DNA from: JBAZYZ01 sp964361185
Lineage (GTDB): Bacteria > Patescibacteriota > Minisyncoccia > Phycocordibacterales > VMEP01
NCBI GenBank assembly: GCA_964361185.1
Contig: CAYHZS010000046.1
Location: 1 to 5,665, forward strand
Length of the DNA stretch: 5,665 nt
Direction of reading: 5' to 3'
The position numbers and the translations under genes were made by a program. Below the pieces are notes generated by a model that saw nothing but the letters and a program-made list of their open reading frames with translations, ran no database searches and had not been told where the DNA came from. Positions 1 through 5,457 of this stretch are shown here, piece after piece (positions within the stretch are counted from its first letter, which is position 1; every line of letters starts with the position of its first letter).

Positions 1-1752
1 ACTGCTACCACTCTCATACAAAAATTCGGCGGAATAGATGATATTTATAAAAAAATGAAAAAAGATAGAAGCGCGTTTCTTAAAGCGGGACTTACCGAGA
101 GGATAGTGAAACTTTTGGAAGAAGGAGAAGAAGAGGCGGAATTTTCAAAGACGCTCGCGGAAATACGAAAAGACGCGCCGATTGATTTCAAATTGCCCGC
201 TAAACAATGGCGTGAGGGCGTAGAGCACGACAAGGTGGAGAAAATTATAGCCCTACTTGAATTCAGGAGTCTGTATGAGCGTTTCAGGGCGACACTTTTT
301 AGTGATTTGGCCGAGGTTGAGAAAAAAGAAGAAAAGGCGGAGGAAATTCCCGATGACGAAATTGAAAAAGTCGGTATTGCGCTTTGGCTCTGCACTTCGG
401 AAACTACCAATCCGAATAAGGAAGATATATTCGCTCATACGGGCGTGAAAACTTTTTCCGAAGCCCGCGAAAAACTTCTGGCTGAACTAAAACAGAAAAA
501 ACTGGAAAAAATTTACGAAGACATAGAATTGCCGATTGTGCCGATTGTGAAAAAAATGGAGGAACACGGAGTGCTTATTGACCGAAAATATTTGGCGAAA
601 CTGTCCGCCGATTATCACAAGGAACTTTCAAAAATAGAAGCAAAAATATGGGCTAGTGCCGGTGGTGAATTTAATATTAATTCACCCAAGCAATTGGGAG
701 AAATTTTGTTTGATAAATTAAATTTGACCGTGAAGGGGCTCAAAAAAACCGAAGGCGGAGCCCGTTCCACCCGCGCTTCAGAATTGGATAAATTGAAGGG
801 CGCGCATCCGATAATAGAGGAAATTTTGAACCATAGGGAACTTCAGAAGCTTCTCTCTACTTATATTGATGCCATACCTCCGCTTCTTGATGGTAAAGAC
901 CGTTTGCATGCTGATTTCATACAGTCGGGCACAACTACAGGCAGATTTTCTTCATCTAATCCGAATGTGCAGAATATTCCGATAAGAAGCGAGCTTGGGA
1001 AAAATATCAGGCGCGCATTTATCTCCGACAAAGGGTATAAACTTCTGGCGCTTGATTACTCGCAGATTGAACTCCGCGTGGCGGCCATAATGTCGGGTGA
1101 CGAACACTTCATAAAAATTTTCAAAGAAGGCAAAGACATTCATACCTCTACCGCTTCGTATCTCTTCGATTTGCCCGAAGATAAAGTCACTAAAGAAATG
1201 CGTTATCGGTCCAAGGCGATTAATTTCGGCATCATTTATGGTATGGGCATAAACGCGCTCAAAGATGCGCTCGGCACTACGCGAAGTGAAGCCGAAGAAT
1301 TCTATCAAAATTATTTCGCCAAATTTCCGACCATAGCGGAGTTTCTGGAAAATATAAAAAAATTTGCGGTTAAAAATGGCTATACTGAAACAATTTTCGG
1401 GCGGAGGCGTTATTTTTCAGCTATTAAGTCTCCCATCCAGTTTATTCGTGCGGCTGCGGAGCGCATGGCGGTGAATGCCCCAATACAAGGCACAGCCGCG
1501 GACATAATAAAGATTGCCATAAAAAAAGCGGACGACGCGCTCCGCGCAAAAGGACTTTCGGATAAGGCTTTTCTTATTCTGCAGGTTCACGATGAGCTCG
1601 TGTATGAGGTAAAAGAGGGGAGCGAAAAAGAAGCATCGGAGGTTATTCAGGAAGCCATGGAGTCGGTGATGAAGGGTAAAGATAAAAATCCGGCAGGCGT
1701 GCCAATTACCGTAAGTGTTTCCGTGGGAGACAATTGGGGAGAGTTGAAGTAG
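1..1752 (+). CDS. polA: DNA polymerase I, 5'-truncated by the window edge
   Basis: This is a family A DNA polymerase for gap filling and Okazaki-fragment/repair synthesis. The frame is open to base 1, and the codons before the first ATG (55) encode TATTLIQKFGG, the helix-hairpin-helix of the 5' nuclease domain, so the true start lies upstream of the window and 55 is internal. The polymerase domain begins near 520. It has TGRFSSSNPNVQNIP, motif A DYSQIELR (catalytic Asp codon 1054-1056), motif B with Arg 1201, Lys 1213, Phe 1225 and Tyr 1237, and motif C QVHDE (Asp 1591-1593). Phe rather than Tyr at the O-helix position is the E. coli/Taq type. The 3'-5' exonuclease domain is almost absent: only about 31 codons lie between the LEFRSLYERF segment (256-285) and IALWLC (376), and none of the usual DxE-type metal ligands is recognisable. 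Proofreading is therefore presumably absent. I estimate a full length near 780 residues. Identification is certain; the exonuclease loss is inferred from motifs. Confidence 0.97.
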   Translation, partial: TATTLIQKFGGIDDIYKKMKKDRSAFLKAGLTERIVKLLEEGEEEAEFSKTLAEIRKDAPIDFKLPAKQWREGVEHDKVEKIIALLEFRSLYERFRATLFSDLAEVEKKEEKAEEIPDDEIEKVGIALWLCTSETTNPNKEDIFAHTGVKTFSEAREKLLAELKQKKLEKIYEDIELPIVPIVKKMEEHGVLIDRKYLAKLSADYHKELSKIEAKIWASAGGEFNINSPKQLGEILFDKLNLTVKGLKKTEGGARSTRASELDKLKGAHPIIEEILNHRELQKLLSTYIDAIPPLLDGKDRLHADFIQSGTTTGRFSSSNPNVQNIPIRSELGKNIRRAFISDKGYKLLALDYSQIELRVAAIMSGDEHFIKIFKEGKDIHTSTASYLFDLPEDKVTKEMRYRSKAINFGIIYGMGINALKDALGTTRSEAEEFYQNYFAKFPTIAEFLENIKKFAVKNGYTETIFGRRRYFSAIKSPIQFIRAAAERMAVNAPIQGTAADIIKIAIKKADDALRAKGLSDKAFLILQVHDELVYEVKEGSEKEASEVIQEAMESVMKGKDKNPAGVPITVSVSVGDNWGELK

Positions 1753-1783
1753 TGCTAGCCACCAAAATAAGTGTTCAACGATT

Positions 1784-2200
1784 ATGAAAAATTTTCATCA
1801 GCCGACAAAATTGTTGAGCGACAACAGGATTGAGGAAATCGAAAAAGCATTTAGTCTTGCTTGGTCAAAGGGCTCTACATATCCCGACGATAGAGACAAA
1901 TGGTCTGAAAGCAATAAAGCGCTTGGTCAGTGTGCGGTTACTGCCGTAATAATTTTTGATATGTTTGGTGGGAAATTAATCTATGATAAAGAGAACTTTC
2001 ATATTTGGAACGAATTACCAGATGGGTCACAGCATGATTTTAGCAGGTCTCAGTTCAAGGATGATAGGGATTTTAAAATATATAAATATCAGACGAAAGA
2101 GGAGGTTCTATACAATAAACACGGCAAAAGAACACAGGCAGAATTGAGGTATAAACTTTTGAAACAAAGACTGTTTGATTTATTAGGAGAACAAAAATAA
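1784..2200 (+). CDS. YunG-like small protein, function unknown
   Basis: This is a 138-residue soluble protein with no signal peptide or membrane segment. It resembles the YunG-type family I know from bacterial genomes: AFSLAW, a Trp-Ser stretch, then ALGQCAVTA (Cys50), FGGKL, HIWNELPDG (His73) and HDFSRSQF (Asp85), ending in a basic helix with LRYKLLKQRL. The order Cys-His-Asp in a compact alpha/beta protein recalls papain- or transglutaminase-like folds, but that is my inference and no activity is established. It starts 31 nt after the polA stop and ends 2 nt before the GNAT gene, so it is probably co-transcribed with both. No Shine-Dalgarno is visible before ATG 1784. Sampled bases are AT-rich (19 of 60 G+C at 2041-2100, against 29 of 60 in polA at 1021-1080), which suggests acquired DNA. 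Confidence 0.8.
   Translation: MKNFHQPTKLLSDNRIEEIEKAFSLAWSKGSTYPDDRDKWSESNKALGQCAVTAVIIFDMFGGKLIYDKENFHIWNELPDGSQHDFSRSQFKDDRDFKIYKYQTKEEVLYNKHGKRTQAELRYKLLKQRLFDLLGEQK
2185..2190 (+). promoter_or_regulatory. Shine-Dalgarno site for the GNAT gene
   Basis: AGGAGA lies inside the end of the preceding coding region, 12 nt before ATG 2203. The spacing is slightly long but it is the clearest ribosome binding site on the plus strand here. It supports the ATG at 2203 and translational coupling with the upstream gene. Confidence 0.6.
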
Positions 2201-2202
2201 AA

Positions 2203-2643
2203 ATGAAACTGGAACGAGCAACAACAAAAGACATTCCGGTTTTATTGGAGATTGAACTTAGCACAGGTAATGATAAAACGTACTCTCCGATGACCACAGA
2301 AGAAGAATGGCTAACTGAGTTTAAGGACAATATCATTTATATAATAAAAGAAAAAGAAATTCCCGTAGGGCTGGTTTCGTACGAGAAAAAACCAAATGAC
2401 TGCGCTTACGTAAGCGGTTTGCTTATTAAGCCCCCGTTTAGGGGTAAGGGTTTTGCCAGAATGGTGATGAATACGATTCTTGATGAATTAAAGAAAGAAA
2501 AGATGATTTATTTGGTTACACACCCAGATAATGTTGCTTCCGTTAATCTGTATAAATCGCTGGGATTTGTGGAAGGAGAAAGAAAAGAAAACTATTTTGG
2601 AGACGGAGAACCAAGGATTGAGATGTTTTTGTATAAGAAATAA
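2203..2643 (+). CDS. GNAT family N-acetyltransferase
   Basis: This 146-residue GCN5-related acetyltransferase would transfer an acetyl group from acetyl-CoA to an amine; the substrate cannot be told from sequence. Motif A is clear: beta-4 VSGLLIKPPF leads into the CoA pyrophosphate-binding loop RGKGFA (residues 80-85) and its helix. Motif B follows as HPDNVASVNLYKSLGF (107-122), with the Asn and the LYKSLGF typical of RimI-like members, and the C-terminal YFGDGEPRIEM strand is also usual. Length is normal for a single-domain GNAT. It lies 2 nt behind the YunG-like gene and shares its low G+C (21 of 60 at 2221-2280), so the two probably form one unit. It converges on the minus-strand cysteine-rich gene with 27 nt between stops. 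It could be a RimI-like protein acetylase or a small-molecule/antibiotic acetylase. Confidence 0.93.
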   Translation: MKLERATTKDIPVLLEIELSTGNDKTYSPMTTEEEWLTEFKDNIIYIIKEKEIPVGLVSYEKKPNDCAYVSGLLIKPPFRGKGFARMVMNTILDELKKEKMIYLVTHPDNVASVNLYKSLGFVEGERKENYFGDGEPRIEMFLYKK

Positions 2644-2678
2644 AACAAAAACAAAACCCTGACGCACGCGTCAGGGTT
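2644..2678 (-). terminator. Rho-independent terminator of the cysteine-rich gene
   Basis: AACCCTGACG (2655-2664) and CGTCAGGGTT (2669-2678) form a perfect 10-bp stem with a 4-nt loop. On the minus strand the stem is followed by a T-rich tail (complement of 2644-2656). On the plus strand no T tract follows, so it serves the minus-strand gene. The stem contains that gene's TGA stop (2671-2673). Confidence 0.9.
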
Positions 2679-3141
2679 CAAGCTCGGCTAATTTTATTCC
2701 TTCCTCTCTTATTGAATCGAGTATCTCTTCGGTTACTGTTTTTCCTTTGGGCACGAGTAATCTTCTTTGTCCGCGAAGCGGGATATGGGCGACCCATACT
2801 CCGCTTCCAAGAACGCGGGCGGTGTTTTCCTTGATGGAGCGGTTACCAAGAGCTCCTTCACTCACTTCCCATATCTGTAACATTTCTCCGAGTAATTCGC
2901 TGTCAACATGGTCGAGGATTAATTTCGCGCGGTCCGGCCGGTCTTTTTTGTCTCCCAATCCGTTCAGCCATTGGCATCGAAATTCTATGCACGAATCTGG
3001 CCGAGCAAAATAGATATTGCAACCATTACCTATCTTGCAGTGCGCGCACCATTTTCCCGCGGGCTTGTTTAACTCGGTTACTTCTAGTGATTTGCAGCAT
3101 GCGGTACAGGAACCGCATGCCCGTTTGGTTACTTCCGGCAT
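2671..3141 (-). CDS. YkgJ-type cysteine-cluster (zinc/iron-chelating) protein
   Basis: This 156-residue soluble protein has nine cysteines in its first 56 residues: C9-x2-C12-x2-C15-C16, then C32-x2-C35-x5-C41, C51 and C56. The opening CGSCTACCK, the later NIYFARPDSC and the FRCQWL are the signature of the CxxCxxCC (YkgJ/UPF0153, PF03692) family, thought to bind zinc or iron-sulfur. No enzymatic role is known with confidence. The C-terminal 100 residues lack cysteine and look like an ordinary alpha/beta extension with ARVLGSGVWVAHIPLRGQ. ATG 3141 is preceded on its strand by GGGAG at 6-nt spacing, which fixes the start. It is monocistronic as far as can be seen, with its own terminator, and lies 80 nt downstream of the membrane-protein gene on the same strand. 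Confidence 0.9.
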   Translation of the reverse strand: MPEVTKRACGSCTACCKSLEVTELNKPAGKWCAHCKIGNGCNIYFARPDSCIEFRCQWLNGLGDKKDRPDRAKLILDHVDSELLGEMLQIWEVSEGALGNRSIKENTARVLGSGVWVAHIPLRGQRRLLVPKGKTVTEEILDSIREEGIKLAELEP

Positions 3142-3147
3142 GGCAAT

Positions 3148-3152
3148 CTCCC
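3148..3152 (-). promoter_or_regulatory. Shine-Dalgarno site for the cysteine-cluster gene
   Basis: Minus-strand GGGAG sits 6 nt before the ATG at 3141. It is one of only two convincing ribosome binding sites in the window. Confidence 0.65.
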
Positions 3153-3181
3153 ATAGGTTGTCGATTTTACTAAAGCCTAGA

Positions 3182-3212
3182 TATAATCTGCCCTTTTTAA
3201 AAAATTAGTCAA
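3182..3212 (-). promoter_or_regulatory. Possible weak promoter for the cysteine-cluster gene
   Basis: Minus-strand TTGACT (3212-3207) and ATTATA (3187-3182) are separated by 19 nt, which is longer than ideal. The same bases read TATAAT on the plus strand, but there is no plus-strand gene for them to serve. It lies in the 80-nt gap between two minus-strand genes, 40 nt before the start codon. Confidence 0.3.
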
Positions 3213-3221
3213 CTTCCTGAT

Positions 3222-3758
3222 TTAATTCAAAAAAATAAAAGACAGATAGGAAACCAAAAACACAAATGGAATGAAAAGATCCAAAGTAAAGAAAAACTTT
3301 TTCAGAAATCCGGAATGATTCTCGTTCATGAGCTTCCACTCGGTGGAATAGAGAGAGACGGGCATCTGCTCTTCAATGCAGTGGAGAATCCTAAGTTTTA
3401 CGATGTTACGCTGTTTGTAGGAATAAGTAACACCCCACCAAATTAAGGAAATAAAAAATCCGGCCAATGGAAGCAGTAGATGCCAGACGCTTGAATTCAA
3501 TTGTTTGGAAAAACTTATTCCAGTCGCGGTGATAAGCGCAGTATTTACCGTCAGAAAATAGGAATTGAGCTTAAGTTTGAGCTCGCTCGTGTAATTCACA
3601 CTTTCAGCAAATAGTTTGTATTGGGCGAACAAATCTTTTTTGTATTCAGGGCCGTACTCGCTTTCAGGCTTGCCAAAAAGGCTCGCTCGGCAGGTATTTT
3701 CCTGCTCGAGCTCCCTTGCGGAGAGGACGCGCTTAAGGTTTTTGGGCATCGATATCAT
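3222..3758 (-). CDS. RipA/SLATT-like three-helix membrane protein
   Basis: This is a small integral membrane protein. Counted from the ATG at 3758, helices lie at about residues 67-84 (SYFLTVNTALITATG), 92-112 (WHLLLPLAGFFISLIWWG) and 156-176 (FFFTLDLFIPFVFLVSYL). A charged helix (YKKDLFAQYKLFAESVNY) precedes them. The LNSYFLTVNTALI segment and the later YSYKQRNIVKLRILHCIEE...LYSTEWKLM match my memory of the RipA-type octameric membrane protein family (after Francisella RipA), related to SLATT two-helix effectors. The role is unknown here; SLATT proteins are proposed pore-forming effectors in conflict systems, but no nucleotide-sensor partner is next to it. The frame also allows a TTG at 3794 (190 aa) and an ATG at 3749. 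None has a Shine-Dalgarno, so the start is uncertain. The gene is divergent from the methyltransferase-like gene. Confidence 0.82.
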   Translation of the reverse strand: MISMPKNLKRVLSARELEQENTCRASLFGKPESEYGPEYKKDLFAQYKLFAESVNYTSELKLKLNSYFLTVNTALITATGISFSKQLNSSVWHLLLPLAGFFISLIWWGVTYSYKQRNIVKLRILHCIEEQMPVSLYSTEWKLMNENHSGFLKKFFFTLDLFIPFVFLVSYLSFIFLN

Positions 3759-3800
3759 ATAATAAAAAGATACAACAAACACAGCTTTTTTCAAGAGCGA

Positions 3801-3830
3801 TTACCGACAATGTTCCGCATATTATATTAT
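3801..3830 (+). promoter_or_regulatory. Divergent promoter for the methyltransferase-like gene
   Basis: TATATT (3823-3828) or TATTAT (3825-3830) can act as -10 on the plus strand, with a poor -35 near TTACCG (3801-3806). Transcription would begin about 3835-3837, only 8-10 nt before ATG 3845, so the mRNA would be almost leaderless. The imperfect dyad GCATA...TATGC (3817-3832) covers both -10 boxes and could be an operator. Confidence 0.4.
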
Positions 3831-3849
3831 GCTAAACTAACCCTATGAA
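3821..3849 (-). promoter_or_regulatory. Promoter for the RipA/SLATT-like gene
   Basis: On the minus strand TTCATA (3849-3844) and a perfect TATAAT (3826-3821) are spaced 17 nt apart. Transcription would start near 3814, giving a leader of about 20 nt to TTG 3794 or about 55 nt to ATG 3758. The -35 overlaps the start codon of the divergent gene. Confidence 0.5.
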
Positions 3850-4333
3850 CGAACCGCGAACGGAAGAAAACAGGCCTAAAAGCAACGTAAACACCATAAT
3901 GTCCTTTGGGACGCTGATTTATCTGGCGGCCATTTTTTTCGGCGGATTATTCCACTTTTTTTATCCGACAGAGGTAACTTCGGACCCAAGCGTAGTAAAC
4001 GTCGGCCTTGCCCTGATTCTTTTAGCTACGGGAATAATTTTTTGGGCGGCAGCTAGCGCGCGCAAGCTTGTGCGTGACATGGCCTTGTCTGCCTCAGTTG
4101 AAGTTTTCAAAACCGGAGCATACGGGTATACACGCAATCCGACATATCTCGGACTTTTCCTTTTGATCATCGGTTTTGGTTTTTTGGCCAACTCACTTCC
4201 CATAATAATTGCCGCCATAATTGCTTTTATTTTCATCCGCTTTACCACGCTTAAAAAAGAAGAACAGGCGCTTGAGGACAAATTCGGTGAAGTTTACAGG
4301 CAGTATAAATCTGAGATCAGAAGATGGTTGTAG
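3845..4333 (+). CDS. Isoprenylcysteine carboxyl methyltransferase (ICMT/PEMT)-like membrane protein
   Basis: This 162-residue inner-membrane protein has hydrophobic segments at about residues 18-40, 50-70 and a pair at 101-133. The C-terminal half has the family signature: GAYGYTRNPTYLG (91-103), then KKEEQALEDKFGEVYRQY (137-154), with the Glu-Glu and the Tyr-x-x-Tyr before a basic IRRWL end. In characterised ICMT/PEMT relatives this part forms the S-adenosylmethionine pocket. The bacterial members are widespread, and their substrates (lipids, quinones, small thiols) are mostly unknown; a prenylated protein substrate should not be assumed. The usual Arg-His-Pro is Arg-Asn-Pro here. ATG 3845 has no Shine-Dalgarno, and a -10 box ends about 15 nt upstream. 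It is followed by a repeat-bearing 105-nt spacer before holA. Confidence 0.88.
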   Translation: MNEPRTEENRPKSNVNTIMSFGTLIYLAAIFFGGLFHFFYPTEVTSDPSVVNVGLALILLATGIIFWAAASARKLVRDMALSASVEVFKTGAYGYTRNPTYLGLFLLIIGFGFLANSLPIIIAAIIAFIFIRFTTLKKEEQALEDKFGEVYRQYKSEIRRWL

Positions 4334-4336
4334 CTC

Positions 4337-4366
4337 ACTTATAACTTATAACTTATAACTTATAAC
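4337..4366 (+). repeat. Tandem heptad repeat, four copies of ACTTATA
   Basis: There are four exact head-to-tail copies of ACTTATA (4337-4343, 4344-4350, 4351-4357, 4358-4364) plus AC. They begin 3 nt after the methyltransferase-like stop codon. Read as CTTATAA units they continue in phase into the degenerate units CGTAGAA and CTCAAGT up to 4379. Confidence 0.95.
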
Positions 4367-4406
4367 GTAGAACTCAAGTATTAAAATACTGGCCCTGAAT
4401 TACCAG

Positions 4407-4435
4407 GTTACAAGTTATAGGTTTTACGTTTTACG
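4407..4435 (-). repeat. Facing heptad array on the opposite strand
   Basis: On the minus strand this reads in 7-nt units: CGTAAAA (4435-4429), CGTAAAA (4428-4422), CCTATAA (4421-4415) and CTTGTAA (4414-4408). The units resemble those of the left array and point back at it. GTTACAAGTTATA (4407-4419) can pair with TATAACTTATAAC (4354-4366) over 13 positions with one mismatch. The array ends 3 nt before the holA ATG. Confidence 0.85.
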
Positions 4436-4438
4436 ATT

Positions 4439-5164
4439 ATGCTTTACATACTGCACGGTGATGATTTTGCGAAGCGGGGAAAAAAGCTCGACGAATTGGT
4501 CCGTTTTTTTCTTGGTAAAAAGCCAAATACGACTCTGGTAAAAGTAGGCTCGGATACATTTTTAAATTACAATCTGGACGAACTTGCGGAGGGGCAGGGT
4601 CTTTTTGAACAGAAATGCGTTGTTGTCTTGGACGGACTTTTTGAAAATAAAGAGGTAAAAGAAGTTTTGGTAAAAAAACTGAAAATTCTGTCGGAGTCGG
4701 ATAATGTTTTTATAGTGAACGAAAGGACTCTCGGAAAGGGCGACCTTACCTTGGTTCAAAAAAGCGCCGAGAAAATACAAGAATTTACTTCGAAAGAAAA
4801 AGCAGTTAAGCCGGCGTTTAACATATTTTCACTGGCCGACGCGGTGGGGGGGAGGGAGAAAAAGAGGGCTTGGACGCTCTACATAAAGGCCATTGAGAAC
4901 GGTTCCGAGCCGGAGGAAATTCACGGCACTATATTTTGGACAGTCAAAAATATGGGCTTAGTAAAAGGTGCTAAACAGCCGACAGCAGAAAGTACCGGGC
5001 TTAAGCCGTTTGTGCTTACCAAAGCGAAAGTATTTTCGGACAATTATTCAAAAGAGGAATTAAATAAGTTTTCTTCACGGCTGATATCTCTCTATCACGA
5101 TAGCCACCGAGGCATCGGGGACTTTTCCGTGGGCTTGGAAAAACTTATTTTGGAAACGCTTTAA
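4439..5164 (+). CDS. holA: DNA polymerase III delta subunit (HolA-like)
   Basis: This is the probable clamp-loader delta subunit, which opens the beta clamp and hands it to the replicative polymerase. The N-terminus MLYILHGDDFAKRGKKLDEL has the usual start of delta (strand, Gly-Asp, then a basic helix), followed by a degenerate AAA+-like domain to about residue 115 with no Walker A, as expected for delta. A middle helical region carries FNIFSLADAVGGREKKRAW (127-145) and EEIHGTIFWTVKNM. The C-terminal collar domain (188-241) includes LKPFVLTKAKVFSDNYSKEEL and ends DFSVGLEKLILETL. At 241 residues it is about 100 shorter than E. coli delta, which is common in reduced genomes. No Shine-Dalgarno precedes ATG 4439. 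Both polA and this gene on one strand hint at a replication cluster. Sequence divergence leaves some doubt. Confidence 0.82.
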   Translation: MLYILHGDDFAKRGKKLDELVRFFLGKKPNTTLVKVGSDTFLNYNLDELAEGQGLFEQKCVVVLDGLFENKEVKEVLVKKLKILSESDNVFIVNERTLGKGDLTLVQKSAEKIQEFTSKEKAVKPAFNIFSLADAVGGREKKRAWTLYIKAIENGSEPEEIHGTIFWTVKNMGLVKGAKQPTAESTGLKPFVLTKAKVFSDNYSKEELNKFSSRLISLYHDSHRGIGDFSVGLEKLILETL

Positions 5165-5223
5165 TATTTGCCCATAATTTTCCTACGGTTTTTGGTAGGC
5201 AAATTATGGATTGCAAATATTAA
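5161..5223. repeat. 63-nt palindrome beginning in the holA stop codon
   Basis: TTAATATTTGC (5161-5171) pairs with GCAAATATTAA (5213-5223). Inside, CCATAATTT (5172-5180) pairs with AAATTATGG (5201-5209), and CCTAC (5182-5186) with GTAGG (5195-5199). Together this makes 25 bp with one 3-nt bulge (5210-5212), one mismatch and an 8-nt loop. No T tract follows on the plus strand, so it is not a standard terminator. It could be an mRNA 3'-end stabiliser or a dispersed palindromic element. Confidence 0.85.
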
Positions 5224-5314
5224 CCCCGCATCAACCCAGGGCGAGGGCGTGCGCCGAATAGGCGCTTACCTTGCAGGGCGAAGCCCGAGCTCGTACGGCC
5301 TCTGATGCTGGGGT
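5223..5314 (+). ncRNA. GC-rich multibranched RNA-like element (candidate, strand uncertain)
   Basis: The ends pair: ACCCC (5223-5227) with GGGGT (5310-5314), and GCATCA (5228-5233) with TGATGC (5303-5308), with one bulged T. GAGG (5243-5246) can pair with CCTC (5299-5302), enclosing two hairpins: GCGCC/GGCGC (5251-5265, loop GAATA) and GGGC/GCCC (5276-5286). I count 62 G+C of 92, far above the surrounding DNA. I recognise no known family: there is no SRP GGAAG loop, and no RNase P or tmRNA signature. Whether it is an independent RNA, a 3' UTR fold or a mobile repeat is open. Confidence 0.45.
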
Positions 5315-5327
5315 GTAAATATCAGAC

Positions 5328-5362
5328 AAAAAGAAAAGGGACCGAGCAAGCTCAAGGTCCCT
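5328..5362 (-). terminator. Rho-independent terminator on the minus strand with no gene in front
   Basis: AGGGACC (5337-5343) pairs with GGTCCCT (5356-5362), and GAGC (5344-5347) with GCTC (5350-5353), with a 2-nt bulge and a very short loop. The minus strand continues TTTTCTTTTT (5337-5328). The plus strand lacks a T tract on its side. The unit it ends must come from the non-coding stretch to its right or from beyond the window. Confidence 0.85.
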
Positions 5363-5457
5363 ATTCTCCTAAGGAGTCTGCTGGCGAGCGCCAGCGTGTG
5401 GTTTGTTTGAGAGCGGTTCTGGAGCGCCCTCGTTTGTGAATGAACAATTGTGAAGTC

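Noticed and set aside
952..1308. A minus-strand open frame of 118 codons within polA.
   Set aside because: It lies opposite the conserved polymerase motifs and is explained as an antisense shadow of polA codons.
3158..3187. A plus-strand promoter-like TTGTCG-N18-TATAAT.
   Set aside because: It would fire into the 3' end of a minus-strand gene with no plus-strand gene following; probably a by-product of AT-rich sequence.
4337..4435. A CRISPR array suggested by repeated units.
   Set aside because: The units are only 7 bp, directly tandem with no spacers, and no cas gene is present.
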